Positions 19,239-27,455 are shown, counted from the stretch's first letter. The stretch: 64,000 bases of DNA from Desulfomarina profundi (GCF_019703855.1 NZ_AP024086.1:3926501-3990500), one strand, 5' to 3'. Notes: generated by a model from the sequence alone, not told the origin. Translations and numbers: made by a program.

Positions 19239-19980
19239 GAAAATTGAGGAAATTCTGGCGGTTGACGGTTGTGCCTGCCGGTATGGCTTTTTCAACAGAT
19301 ATGGAGGTGGTAGTTTTCCCCCGTACGATTCCCTGAATTGCAGTTTTGGGGTGGGGGACAGGGAGGAGGCTGTCCGGGAGAATCGGATGGTAATTCAGGA
19401 GAAGATGGAAAGTCCTGTTCTTCTTTCGGCCCGCCAGGTCCATGGAGATACAATTTTTTCCCTGAAGACTTCCCTGGAGGAAAACAGGGAAGTTGACGGT
19501 GTGGACAGCCTGATAACGAATCAGAGGGGTGTTGGTCTTATGATTCAGCAGGCAGACTGCCAGGCGGTTCTTCTTCATGATCCACGGGAAAAGGTTATTG
19601 CAGCCATTCATTGTGGATGGCGGGGAAATGTTATTAATATTCTGGGAAAGACAGTGAGCCGCCTGCAGTCCGATTTTGGTGTTTTACCCGGCAATCTATA
19701 TGGGATTATCAGTCCTTCCCTGGGGCCATGTTGTGCCGAATTTATCCATTATAGAACGGAACTGCCGGACTCGTTCCTCCCTTTTATGGTTCGTCCAAGT
19801 TATTTTGATTTTCGGGAAATTTCCAGGCAGCAGTTACTCGATGCCGGGTTATCGGATTCCAATGTAAGAATGGATGGAAGCTGTACCAGTTGTTCTGAAG
19901 ATTTTTTTTCCTACCGTAGAGCCAGACGGCAGGGAGATGGTATTACTGGTAGAAACTGTTCCGTAATTATCATGGATTGA
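19237..19980 (+). CDS. Laccase-domain protein, YfiH/LACC1 (polyphenol oxidase/purine nucleosidase) family
   Basis: 247 aa from GTG 19237. The family was named multicopper polyphenol oxidase, but LACC1/YfiH members are now known to act on purine nucleosides, and E. coli YfiH affects peptidoglycan. The zinc-ligand motifs are present: SARQVHGD, MIQQADCQAVLL and AIHCGWRGNV, plus SPSLGPCCAEF. The C-terminal CTSCSEDFFSYRRAR is also typical. The start is unusual: the ribosome site and the GTG lie inside the GTGAGGT array, and GTG 19225 is an equally possible start (four residues more). No ATG exists near the N-terminus. It ends 7 bp before the response regulator gene, so the three may be co-transcribed. 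Confidence 0.87.
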   Translation: MKIEEILAVDGCACRYGFFNRYGGGSFPPYDSLNCSFGVGDREEAVRENRMVIQEKMESPVLLSARQVHGDTIFSLKTSLEENREVDGVDSLITNQRGVGLMIQQADCQAVLLHDPREKVIAAIHCGWRGNVINILGKTVSRLQSDFGVLPGNLYGIISPSLGPCCAEFIHYRTELPDSFLPFMVRPSYFDFREISRQQLLDAGLSDSNVRMDGSCTSCSEDFFSYRRARRQGDGITGRNCSVIIMD

Positions 19981-19987
19981 GGAAAAA

Positions 19988-20662
19988 ATGCGCATACTCA
20001 TTGTAGAAGATGATGCTAAAATAAGCTCCTTTATCGCAAAAGGTTTCAAGGAGTCAGGTTTTAATGTGGATGTTTGTGGGGACGGTGAGTCTGGTTTGAA
20101 TCAGGCCCTGACAAATGAATATGATGCCGCTGTGATAGACCTGATGCTTCCCCGCCTGGATGGCTTGAGTTTGATCGAATCCCTGCGGACGGAAGGAGTG
20201 AATACTCCTGTCCTGATTCTCAGTGCCAAACAGTCAGTAGATGATCGAATCCAGGGATTGCAGAGGGGAGGCGATGATTATATGATCAAACCTTTTTCTT
20301 TCAGTGAGCTTCTGGCAAGGATAAAAGCCCTGATACGCAGGGACAGGAAATCCACTCTGCCAACCTCCCTCAGTGTTGGAGATTTGGAAATGGATCTGCT
20401 GAAGCATGAGGTGTACCGGGGAGGAGAGAAAATAGAATTACCGGCCAAGGAGTATGCTCTTCTTGAATATATGATGCGCAATGCAGGGGTGGTTCTCTCC
20501 AAAACGGCGATTCTGGAACGTGTATATGACTACTCCTTCGATCCCCAGACCAATGTGGTGGATGTCCTTGTCTGCCGGTTGAGAAATAAGGTGGACAAGG
20601 ATTTTAACGAAAAGATGATCCATACAGTCAGGGGCGTGGGCTATGTCCTTAAAGCTGAGTAG
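19988..20662 (+). CDS. OmpR/PhoB family response regulator
   Basis: 224 aa. The receiver domain (1-115) carries the acidic pair EDD near residues 7-9, the phospho-acceptor Asp in AVIDLMLPRLDG (about residue 51), and Lys in MIKPFSFSEL. The C-terminal winged helix (about 125-224) has ELPAKEYALLEYMMRNAGVVLSK and DVLVCRLRNKVD, as in CusR/CopR/QseB types. It overlaps the histidine kinase gene by 20 bp, a clear pair. The short-loop receiver and this kinase type resemble metal or envelope-stress systems, but no target operon is adjacent apart from the upstream laccase-domain gene. Confidence 0.95.
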   Translation: MRILIVEDDAKISSFIAKGFKESGFNVDVCGDGESGLNQALTNEYDAAVIDLMLPRLDGLSLIESLRTEGVNTPVLILSAKQSVDDRIQGLQRGGDDYMIKPFSFSELLARIKALIRRDRKSTLPTSLSVGDLEMDLLKHEVYRGGEKIELPAKEYALLEYMMRNAGVVLSKTAILERVYDYSFDPQTNVVDVLVCRLRNKVDKDFNEKMIHTVRGVGYVLKAE

Positions 20663-22067
20663 AGAGGATATTTCCTGGTCAAGAATAAAACGGGCCTTGC
20701 CCCTGTTTCTCCTGCTCTGGTTTGGTTGTGGATTGCTGGCTGCCCTGCTTCTTTTTACTGTTCGGGGGCGTCTGCAGGAGATCGAGAGGGGGACAACCAG
20801 GAAAATGCTCAACGATTACCTGGCAGCTGGTAATTCAGTGGATTTTCACCTCGGTCTTATTCCCATGGGAAGTCGGGAGCCGTTGCGGGGGCTCGCGTTT
20901 ATAAGAATGGTTCGTGGCATTGACCATGTGATTCTGGTCAATGAACATGGTGAGAATCTGGATATTAAGGCCCTGGTTAACCTGCCTCCCATAGAGGAGG
21001 GAGTCTGGCTCCATATCGGCAGCGGCAGGGAACAGAGAATATTGACCATTGTTTCAGGAAAATATGGGGATAATGTTCTTGTCCAGGCGGGTATGGATAG
21101 TCGTACGGTTTACAGTATCTACAGAAGGCTGGAAAAACAGACGGTACTGACTGTTCTTCTCAGTTCTCTGGTTCTTTTGCCACTTGCACTGTTGTATGTC
21201 AGGTTGAGCCTGGAACCGCTTGTTTCAACAGAGAAATCAATCAGTGAGCTTATTCAGCGGCCGAAAACGACTCTTCTCCCCGAACAGGGTAACGGACCGG
21301 AGCTGGACAGGCTGTATAAACAGATCAATTCCCTGCTCGTTCAAAATCGCCAGCTTGTTAAGGAGATGCAGGATTCTCTTGACAATGTCGCCCATGACCT
21401 GCGTACACCTATGACCAGGTTGCGATCCGTAGCCGAATATGGACTGCAGGCCGATAACGATAGTGGTAAGCTGAGGGAGGCCCTGTCCGACTGCCTGGAA
21501 GAATCGGAACGGGTGCTGGCCATGTTGAAAATCATGATGAGTGTGGCGGAAGCGGAATCCGGAACCATGCGTCTTGACCTGCAGCGATGTGAAGTCGGTG
21601 AACTTCTGGCGGAAATTGTCACTCTCTATGAGTATGTCGCCGAGGAAAAAAAGGTGAAAGTCAGTTTTGAGATGGAGGAGAAAGTTTACCTGATCATTGA
21701 TCGGACAAGAATTTCTCAGGTCTGGGCCAATCTGCTTGATAATGCAATTAAATACGGAAAAGCAGGGGGATGGGTGAAAATATCTGCCGGAGTTGAGGGA
21801 AGATACTGTCTGGTCGTTTTTGAAGATAATGGTATGGGTATTTCCGAAAATGAACAGGGACGTATCTGGGAGAGATTGTACCGGGGGGATCGCAGTCGCT
21901 CGGAAAAAGGCCTGGGTCTGGGATTGAATTACGTGCGAGCGGTGGTTGAGACCCACGGGGGAAGCGTAACGGTCAGGTCTGTCCTGCACGAAGGCAGCCA
22001 CTTTGAGGTACGACTGCCCCTGGATCAGCTCGCAATACAGGAAAAATCACAGACCAGCGGGGAGTGA
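20643..22067 (+). CDS. Membrane sensor histidine kinase, partner of the OmpR-type regulator
   Basis: 474 aa. Two membrane segments (about residues 19-41 and 162-184) bracket a periplasmic sensor of roughly 120 residues. A HAMP-like linker is followed by the dimerisation/phospho-acceptor helix with DNVAHDLRTPMTRLR (His near residue 250). The ATPase domain has N box NLLDNAIKYG, then EDNGMGISE and GLGLGLNYVRAVVETHGG. The arrangement is that of CusS/QseC-like kinases. The gene starts within the end of the response regulator gene (20-bp overlap, translational coupling). Its 3' end overlaps the convergent EEP-family gene by 43 bp. Confidence 0.95.
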   Translation: MSLKLSREDISWSRIKRALPLFLLLWFGCGLLAALLLFTVRGRLQEIERGTTRKMLNDYLAAGNSVDFHLGLIPMGSREPLRGLAFIRMVRGIDHVILVNEHGENLDIKALVNLPPIEEGVWLHIGSGREQRILTIVSGKYGDNVLVQAGMDSRTVYSIYRRLEKQTVLTVLLSSLVLLPLALLYVRLSLEPLVSTEKSISELIQRPKTTLLPEQGNGPELDRLYKQINSLLVQNRQLVKEMQDSLDNVAHDLRTPMTRLRSVAEYGLQADNDSGKLREALSDCLEESERVLAMLKIMMSVAEAESGTMRLDLQRCEVGELLAEIVTLYEYVAEEKKVKVSFEMEEKVYLIIDRTRISQVWANLLDNAIKYGKAGGWVKISAGVEGRYCLVVFEDNGMGISENEQGRIWERLYRGDRSRSEKGLGLGLNYVRAVVETHGGSVTVRSVLHEGSHFEVRLPLDQLAIQEKSQTSGE

Positions 22068-22765
22068 TCAGAGAGCCTGACATCGGGAATATAGAAATTG
22101 TCAATTCGTATTCCCTCGCTGTGGAGAATAAAGTCGATCTGCCGTTGCGGAGCATGGCTGGGATGCGAGGGGGCATTGCCAACGTTGGCATTTTTCAGGC
22201 CGGTTGCAGCCAGAAAAAGGCTTAACTCGCCACTGCCCCAGAACGTGTTGAAGTCTCCGGCAATGATCAGCTCCTTGTCGGTTTTCAGCGTCAGATTATG
22301 CAGATATTCCAACTGGTTCTGCCTGTGTCTGTACTTGAGCGAAAGGTGAACGATAAAGATGGCGATTTCCTGCAGATCTGTCTGGATAACCAGCCTTTTC
22401 ACACCCTGTTCAAAGTAATGAAAGGTATGGCTGATTATTCCCTGCCGGGTCAGCAGGGCGTTTGACTGTCGGTTGAGCAGGGGAACGATCTGGGCGATGG
22501 AGTCCCCTGGATATTTATTCTCCACAACGTACTCGAACCCCAGTTGTCTGGCAATGGTTCTGGCCTGGCAGAATTTCCCGGATCTGTAGGAGCCGGAGTC
22601 CACCTCCACCAGAGCGACAATATCAGGATTGACGGATGAGATAAAATTGATTATCCGCTGGAGATTGACATCAGTTTTTTTAAAGAAACCGGAAAATGGC
22701 AGGGGCAGATGATAACCGTTTTTATGTCCGGTTGCGTAACGTATATTGTAGAGAAGTAATCGCAT
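22025..22765 (-). CDS. Endonuclease/exonuclease/phosphatase (EEP) family protein
   Basis: 246 aa. The EEP fold is recognised from the N-terminal LLLYNIRYATG, PDIVALVEVD (catalytic Glu), IIAGDFNTFWGS (Asp/Asn), QIDFILHSEGI (Asp) and the C-terminal LSDHSPLVCDF (His). All catalytic metal-site residues are present, so it should be an active Mg-dependent phosphodiesterase or phosphatase. Whether the substrate is DNA, a lipid headgroup or an inositol/sphingo-type phosphate is not evident; no signal peptide is seen. It is a single minus-strand gene convergent with the histidine kinase. Confidence 0.88.
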   Translation of the reverse strand: MRLLLYNIRYATGHKNGYHLPLPFSGFFKKTDVNLQRIINFISSVNPDIVALVEVDSGSYRSGKFCQARTIARQLGFEYVVENKYPGDSIAQIVPLLNRQSNALLTRQGIISHTFHYFEQGVKRLVIQTDLQEIAIFIVHLSLKYRHRQNQLEYLHNLTLKTDKELIIAGDFNTFWGSGELSLFLAATGLKNANVGNAPSHPSHAPQRQIDFILHSEGIRIDNFYIPDVRLSDHSPLVCDFSCIAS

Positions 22766-22886
22766 ATTGATATGATACTGATTTCAATTGCAGTTAGCAA
22801 ATTCAGCAGGTAATTAACCCGAAATTTTCCTGAATAATATGTTGTCAATTTCATTCCTGATGAGGTTCGAAATTCAGCCTGATTAA

Positions 22887-22940
22887 GCATGTATATCTCC
22901 GCCATGGCTCAGTTTTACAGGTAATCTGAATTTAATGAGA
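22887..22940 (+). repeat. Dispersed upstream element, copy F (before hemC)
   Basis: Diverged copy of the element described at 57461-57510. In gene orientation it contains GCAT, ATCTCC, GGCTcAGTTTtAcaGGTAATCtGAA and a following TTAATGA. It lies about 150 bp upstream of hemC in the 322-bp gap 22766-23087, which otherwise shows only AT-rich sequence. Confidence 0.4.
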
Positions 22941-23087
22941 CAGCTTTGCCTGAACTGATGAGGAATTTGGGTTAAAATGAGATTTCCCCACGGCAATCCA
23001 TATGGTAGGTTGCCTGAAACCTGAAACAGTGACAACTTCAGGGAAAAATAACGACTGGTAATATGAATTTTAATCAGGACCTGACTC

Positions 23088-24016
23088 ATGATAACCATTG
23101 GATCAAGAAAAAGTAAGCTTGCCATGTGGCAGACGTTGACAGTGGCAGAGGCACTGAATGAAAGCGGCATGGAAACACGGATTAACAGTATGGAAACCCG
23201 GGGAGACAGGATTCTCGATGTTTCCATTGCAAAAATAGGCAGTAAGGGGGTTTTTACTGAAGAGCTGGAGGAACAGCTCGCATCGGGAACAACGGATATT
23301 GCTGTCCATAGTGCCAAGGACATGCAGTCCCGCCTGCCGGATGGATTTGCCCTTATAGCCTTTACAAAGAGGGAAAAAGTCAATGATGTTCTGGTGAGCA
23401 GAGATGGGACTATTGATCTTGAGGATTCATCACGCCCTGTGAGAATCGGGACTTCTTCGGTGAGGAGAAAAGCCCTGTTGCGTCATTACTATCCCCATGT
23501 GAAGACGGTGGAGATGAGGGGAAATCTCCAGACCAGGATCGGCAAAATGGACAGTGGTGCCTGTGATGCCCTGATGCTCGCTTATGCCGGCGTGAAACGC
23601 ATGGAATATGATGACCTGATTGTTATGGAATTTGATGAAAAAACATTCATCCCTCCCGTCGGTCAGGGATGTATTGCCATCGAGGCATCAACATCCCTGG
23701 ATACTGCGAAACTGAGTCGGGTTCGTGACTGCCTCAATGACGTTGACAGTGAAGTGTGCCTTCTGACTGAACGGGCTTTTTTGAAAAAATTGGAGGGGGC
23801 TGCTCTATACCGGCTTTTGGTCTGGCGGTTCTGGAGGGTAATGAGATTATTCTTCATGCCGGTCTTGCCAGTCTCGATGGACAGCAGATTATCCGCCGAA
23901 AAGAGAGTGGTGCCAGGGAAAATGCTGAAAAGATAGGAAAAAGAGCTGGAGAATATATACTTAAAAATGGGGGTCGGGAAATGCTGGCTGAGATTCGAAG
24001 ACAGCAAAAAGACTGA
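23088..24016 (+). CDS. hemC: Porphobilinogen deaminase (hydroxymethylbilane synthase) HemC, frameshifted as written
   Basis: HemC joins four porphobilinogen units into hydroxymethylbilane for haem, sirohaem and cobalamin. The start MITIGSRKSKLAMWQT, catalytic HSAKDMQ, IGTSSVRRKALL and the FIPPVGQGCIAIEAS segment are all canonical. As written the reading frame breaks at a run of five G (23795-23799), just before the Cys that binds the dipyrromethane cofactor, and the shifted frame ends at 23936. With one extra G the sequence continues LEGGCSIPAFGLAVLEGNE and so on to TGA 24014-24016, giving 309 aa, the normal size, with cofactor Cys239. An essential gene broken this way suggests a sequence error. 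Position and strand fit a link to the cobalamin riboswitch region that follows. Confidence 0.9.
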
Positions 24017-24149
24017 TACAAAAAACAAGTGTTTGTTTTGTATGATTCTGTATTTGCATGATTTATCTGTTATTTGTGTATTTATACTGTCCTGATGATA
24101 ACTCTTTTCTGTTGACTGTAATATAAGAAAGCGATAATCTGAATTGAGT

Positions 24150-24308
24150 CAGGGTGTCGCTTATGTTTGCGACCAAAAGGGAACCCGGTGAAAATCCGGG
24201 ACGGGCCCGCCGCTGTAACCGGGGACGAAAATCGCACAGGCCACTGGATCTGTTTCGGGAAGGCGCGATGATTAGGAAGAGCCGGAAGTCAGAATACCTG
24301 CCTTGATC
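24150..24308 (+). ncRNA. Cobalamin (adenosylcobalamin) riboswitch
   Basis: The aptamer hallmarks occur in order. GGTGAAAATCCGGGACGG (24187-24204) is followed by the CCCGCCGCTGTAAC core (24205-24219). Then come GCCACTGG, the B12-box region (24239-24246), GGGAAGGCGC (24257-24266) and GAGCCGGAAGTCAGAATACC (24279-24298). It lies downstream of hemC on the same strand. A terminator hairpin follows at 24374, so the switch probably acts by transcription attenuation on the next genes. An ACAAGT/ACTTGT inverted repeat (from 24314) between aptamer and terminator may be part of the switching helix. Confidence 0.95.
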
Positions 24309-24373
24309 ATTTTACAAGTGCCCCGGGTTTGGGAATACTTGTTATCGTCTTGTATCTGTGGTGAAATCAGGGC

Positions 24374-24410
24374 CCCCGGATCAGAAACTGGTTCGGGGAT
24401 TTTTATTTTC
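24374..24410 (+). terminator. Terminator of the cobalamin riboswitch
   Basis: An 11-bp stem CCCCGGATCAG / CTGGTTCGGGG (24374-24384, 24388-24398) with two G-U wobbles and loop AAA is followed by ATTTTTATTTT. It lies 38 nt upstream of the next start codon and is the probable expression platform. Confidence 0.85.
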
Positions 24411-24447
24411 CGGACCTTGTCCTGGAAATACAACTCTGGAGGAAATC

Positions 24448-24594
24448 ATGGATAGGAAGGAATGGGCATATGCAAAACAGGCCGCCCTGTCTGCAAAAGA
24501 CTGGGATATTTTTCAGGCAATTATCAGAAACTGCAGAAAACTGTTGCATCCACCTCTCCGGCAGGTTGCCGTTGGGGGAGGAAAACGAGGGTAA
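24448..24594 (+). CDS. Small 48-aa protein between the riboswitch and the transporter gene
   Basis: 48 aa starting MDRKEWAYAKQAALSAKDWD. It is preceded by a strong GGAGGA at 24438-24443, 4 nt before the ATG, the best ribosome site between the riboswitch terminator and the transporter. The peptide is basic at its C-terminus (VGGGKRG), has no membrane segment and no motif I recognise. It ends 15 bp before the GTG of the DMT transporter, so it is either a small co-expressed protein or a coupled leader ORF. I cannot tell which. Confidence 0.55.
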   Translation: MDRKEWAYAKQAALSAKDWDIFQAIIRNCRKLLHPPLRQVAVGGGKRG

Positions 24595-24609
24595 GGAGCT
24601 CAAGGGCGT

Positions 24610-25503
24610 GTGACAAAATCCCGATTACAGGAACTGCTTCCGGTACTGGCCCTGTTACTGGCCATGGTGCTTTGGGCCAGTTCTTTTATTGCTCTGAAGA
24701 TTGCTTTTGTGGAGTATGATCCTGTAGTTGTGATTTTCGGGCGTATGCTGGTGGCAACACTTTGTTTTCTCCTGGTGGGCAAACGTCTTGCACGTTCACT
24801 GGATTATCGTGCCGGGGATTACAGGCTCATTCTCTTCATGGCATTCTGTGAGCCATGTCTCTATTTTATTTTTGAAGCAAAGGCTGTCGAAAATACTACA
24901 GCCTCACAGGCAGGCATGATTACGGCCATGCTGCCTGTTCTGGTGATGGTGGCAGCATCACTCATCCTGAAGGAAAAAGTGAGCTGGAGAGGATGGCTTG
25001 GAGCCCTGGTTGCTGTGACGGGAGTCTGCTGGCTGACCCTGGAATCGTCCCCGTCCTCTGATGCACCAAATCCTGTCCTGGGCAACTTTCTGGAGTTCAT
25101 GGCCATGGTCTGTGCCACGGGTTATACCATTGCCCTGAAACGTCTGACCAGCCGCTATTCTCCTTTTCTGCTCACTGCAGTTCAGGCACTTGTGGGCAGT
25201 TTCTTTTATTTTCCACTGCTTTTTCTGCCGGGAACGGTCATGCCGAGTGCCTTTCATCTGTCTTCGGCTCTGGCCATAGTATACTTGGGGGCGGTCATCA
25301 CTCTCGGGGCATACGGTCTGTATAACTATGCCGTGAAATATGTTCCTGCCAGCAGGGCTACACTGTATGTCAATCTCATCCCTGTGTATACCGTCATACT
25401 GAGCTGGATGATACTCGGGGAAACCTTTTCATTGACTCAATGTGTTGCAGCTCTGGTAATAATCGGCGGTGTTTATATCAGCCAGGTAAAAAACAACACC
25501 TGA
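24610..25503 (+). CDS. EamA/DMT-superfamily transporter under cobalamin riboswitch control
   Basis: 297 aa with about ten hydrophobic segments in two EamA repeats; WASSFIALK near residue 22 and GETFSLTQCVAALVIIGGVYIS near the C-terminus are typical of the drug/metabolite transporter superfamily. The start is GTG 24610, with AAGGAG 11 nt upstream. Substrates of EamA proteins are diverse and cannot be read from sequence. The cobalamin riboswitch and terminator 200 bp upstream are the strongest clue: expression should fall when B12 is abundant, which suggests uptake of a corrinoid, a lower-ligand base, or another nutrient spared by a B12-dependent pathway. This is inference. Confidence 0.9.
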   Translation: MTKSRLQELLPVLALLLAMVLWASSFIALKIAFVEYDPVVVIFGRMLVATLCFLLVGKRLARSLDYRAGDYRLILFMAFCEPCLYFIFEAKAVENTTASQAGMITAMLPVLVMVAASLILKEKVSWRGWLGALVAVTGVCWLTLESSPSSDAPNPVLGNFLEFMAMVCATGYTIALKRLTSRYSPFLLTAVQALVGSFFYFPLLFLPGTVMPSAFHLSSALAIVYLGAVITLGAYGLYNYAVKYVPASRATLYVNLIPVYTVILSWMILGETFSLTQCVAALVIIGGVYISQVKNNT

Positions 25504-25519
25504 ATATCTTCCTGATTTT

Positions 25520-26152
25520 TTATTCCGCCCCTGTCTCAATACCTTTTCTGGTTTCCACGTCAAGAGCCAAAGCCTGTGCGAACCGATCAAACCATTGTCT
25601 CTCTTCCGGAGTGTCAATGGGTACAGATTGTACTGCCAGGGTATACATGGCCTTGCAGACGGCAGGGTCTGCAATGTTCTCTGCCAGTTCTTCAACGGAT
25701 TTCGGGTTGCGCATCTGTTCCAGAAGAAAGTCATTTTCTTCCCAGCTCAGTTCCGCCTTTCCAAATTGATCGAGTATCGCTTTTTTCTCATCTTCATCGA
25801 CAAAGCCATCGGCGTAAGCGGCACTGATTATTACCTGGATCATTCGTATTGCCAGCTCACTGTTATCAAGATTTACTGTCAATTCCCGGGGAGGAACAGG
25901 TGGAGGTGGCGGGCCGGAGCCAGGTGGAGGCGGAGGGGGTGTTGCCTGGGAACTTCCAGGTGGAGGAGGAGGGGGAGGAACCTCTTGCTGTCTGTTTTGA
26001 TCTTTCAAGATTTCAAAAGCGCCAACCCCGAGACCAATTGCTGTCATCAGTCCTCCACTGGAGGCAAGATTTCCCAGCATTGATCCTTTACCCCTGCCGG
26101 AACCGATCACTTCCTGTACGAGTTTTCCAAGGAGTTTTTCTGCATTAAACAT
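25520..26152 (-). CDS. DUF533/TerB-like protein with proline-rich linker
   Basis: 210 aa. The N-terminal 45 residues (FNAEKLLGKLVQEVIGSG, then a Gly-rich GGLMTAIGLGVGAFEI) match YebE/DUF533 proteins. A linker at about 58-90 is almost pure proline with short Gly/Ser breaks. The C-terminal 110 residues form a TerB-like helical domain (IISAAYADGFVDEDEKKAILDQ) with the acidic residues of that fold. Family members are associated with tellurite or envelope stress, but function is undefined. The GGTGG-type DNA repetition at 25890-25980 is simply the proline codons. It is convergent with the DMT gene, 17 bp apart. Confidence 0.82.
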   Translation of the reverse strand: MFNAEKLLGKLVQEVIGSGRGKGSMLGNLASSGGLMTAIGLGVGAFEILKDQNRQQEVPPPPPPPGSSQATPPPPPPGSGPPPPPVPPRELTVNLDNSELAIRMIQVIISAAYADGFVDEDEKKAILDQFGKAELSWEENDFLLEQMRNPKSVEELAENIADPAVCKAMYTLAVQSVPIDTPEERQWFDRFAQALALDVETRKGIETGAE

Positions 26153-26282
26153 GGTTTTTCTATTTTTCAGGGTGAGATGTTAATTTTTCTATAACGGCTC
26201 CAATCCGACTGAATTTCATGGATCATCATATCTTCTTGTATATTCCTACCCCTCTCATGCTGATTTGACAAGATTCTTTTTC

Positions 26283-26530
26283 AACCTAAATCCTGCAATT
26301 GGCAAGTTTTCGGAGATGCGAGGCATCAAGGGCGCAGACGTATTAACATACTTCAAGCACTTGATAACGAAGCAGATTCGATAAAATTGCCAATCCCCCA
26401 GGGCAAGGGAATAAAGAAAAAACAATCTCACTCTAATAGTGAGTAGTATAGCCCCTACTGCGATACGATAACTATCTGTTTATACTGTATAAATATTTTT
26501 TCTTTATTCCCGAAGTGCAGGATTTAGGTT
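26283..26530. repeat. 248-bp intergenic element with 15-bp terminal inverted repeats, containing a nested palindrome
   Basis: The ends are perfect inverted repeats, AACCTAAATCCTGCA (26283-26297) and TGCAGGATTTAGGTT (26516-26530). An inner 16-bp perfect pair follows, GGGAATAAAGAAAAAA (26407-26422) and its complement (26496-26511). On the right the two blocks are 4 bp apart; on the left they are separated by about 109 bp holding the second palindromic element (26298-26394). This suggests that element inserted into one arm of an older palindrome. It lies in the 686-bp gap 26153-26838; no ORF or transposase is present. Confidence 0.75.
26298..26394. repeat. 97-bp palindromic element E1, related to the one at 27456-27584
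   Basis: The ends are ATTGGCAA and TTGCCAAT. Inside, ATCAAG (26325-26330) pairs with CTTGAT around a core GCGCAG-ACGTAT-TAAC-ATAC-TTCAAGCA. The core matches element E2 (GCGCAG-GCGTAC-ATAGA-GTAC-GTCGAGCA), while the flanking stems differ in sequence but remain complementary in both. Such covariation suggests that the folded form is what is conserved. Confidence 0.7.
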
Positions 26531-26584
26531 CAAGTTGAAGCGAGCAATAGAATTGCAAATTACGCACGAGACTCAGCCTGGTAA

Positions 26585-26634
26585 CATATCGCATCTCCAG
26601 GTTGGCTGCATTTTATGAATAGTCAGAATAAAAT
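26585..26634 (+). repeat. Dispersed upstream element, copy C
   Basis: In the orientation of the downstream gene it reads CGCATCTCCAGGTTGGCTG (26590-26608), then CATTTTATGAATAGTCAGAA. It shares 19 identical bases with the complement of the copy at 57461-57510, and similarity continues past that block. It lies about 200 bp upstream of the secreted-protein gene at 26839. Confidence 0.6.
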
Positions 26635-26838
26635 TTGCGCATCCCAGTGTTCCATGGGAAAAAAACAGGCGGAAACTTAAATAAATATTCAGATAACTTA
26701 TTGAAAATATGTGTAAATATCTTGTGGCATGTTGTTTGCAGTAAAAGGAGTGCGTTTGCATGCAAAGCAGAATTTTTTAAAAAGGTGGATCCGGGAGAAA
26801 ACCGGGTTCGATGGAATCAACATTTTAAGGAGTTAATA

Positions 26839-27165
26839 ATGAGAAAGTATATTTTGGTGGCGATGGCTGCCGCACTCATCTGCATGAATTCGGGGATGAT
26901 GGCAAATGCCACCCAAAAGGCCAAAAATGCGACGGTTAAAGGAACAACAGCTGTCCAGAAGCAGGATCAGGCCCAGCAGTCTTTTTCCGGGCTGGTGAAG
27001 AAAAGTGGTAAGATTATTTTCCTGGAAACCGATGAGGGGGTTTTCCGGTTGAAGGGAAAAGATCTGCAAGATTTTGTCGGCAAAAAGGTTGCTATTCTGG
27101 GAACTATTAATTCCCAGAATGGTTCCGAGCATATTGTTGTAGCCAAGGCGGTTATTACCCAATAG
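26839..27165 (+). CDS. Small secreted protein, possible bacterial OB-fold (DUF5818-like)
   Basis: 108 aa. A clear signal peptide (RKYILVAMAAALICMNSGMMANA, cut near residue 24) is followed by a Lys/Gln/Thr-rich linker to about residue 47. A compact beta-rich domain of about 60 residues comes next (FSGLVKKSGKIIFLETDEGV, then GKKVAILGTI, then VVAKAVITQ), which resembles small periplasmic OB-fold proteins. Function is unknown. The start is set by AAGGAG 6 nt before ATG 26839. It stands alone between two repeat-bearing gaps. Confidence 0.75.
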   Translation: MRKYILVAMAAALICMNSGMMANATQKAKNATVKGTTAVQKQDQAQQSFSGLVKKSGKIIFLETDEGVFRLKGKDLQDFVGKKVAILGTINSQNGSEHIVVAKAVITQ

Positions 27166-27194
27166 CTTTGAAGTATTGCAGTGCCACACCATGT

Positions 27195-27227
27195 AGAACA
27201 GATGGGAAGCGTCTTCGCATCTGTTCT
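27195..27227 (+). terminator. Possible terminator hairpin
   Basis: A 10-bp perfect stem AGAACAGATG / CATCTGTTCT with a 13-nt loop begins 30 bp after the preceding stop. The T run (GTTTTTTTC) lies 14 nt beyond the stem rather than directly after it, so termination is only plausible. Confidence 0.45.
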
Positions 27228-27455
27228 GCACCTGTCATTGTGTTTTTTTCTTACCACTTTTACCCTTTCCAATTTATTTCTTCTGCAGTATCTTACCGCT
27301 CTTTTTATTAAAAAAATCTTTGATTGTATAAAGAATCATTCGGTTTTTTTGCGGTCGGGAGCAGCAGTGTATATACTTTAGAGTGCGAATCGCTTTTATT
27401 GTTGCTTTCAATACTTATTTATGATGATCTTGTAAAAAGTCGTTCAACGTTCTCA

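Noticed and set aside
23795-23799. Programmed ribosomal frameshift in hemC
   Set aside because: No slippery heptamer or stimulatory structure is evident and the same one-base deficit occurs at two other G/C runs; a sequence error is simpler.
25890-25980. GGTGG-rich repeat as a G-quadruplex or mobile repeat
   Set aside because: It encodes the proline-rich linker of the DUF533 protein on the minus strand; no independent signal.
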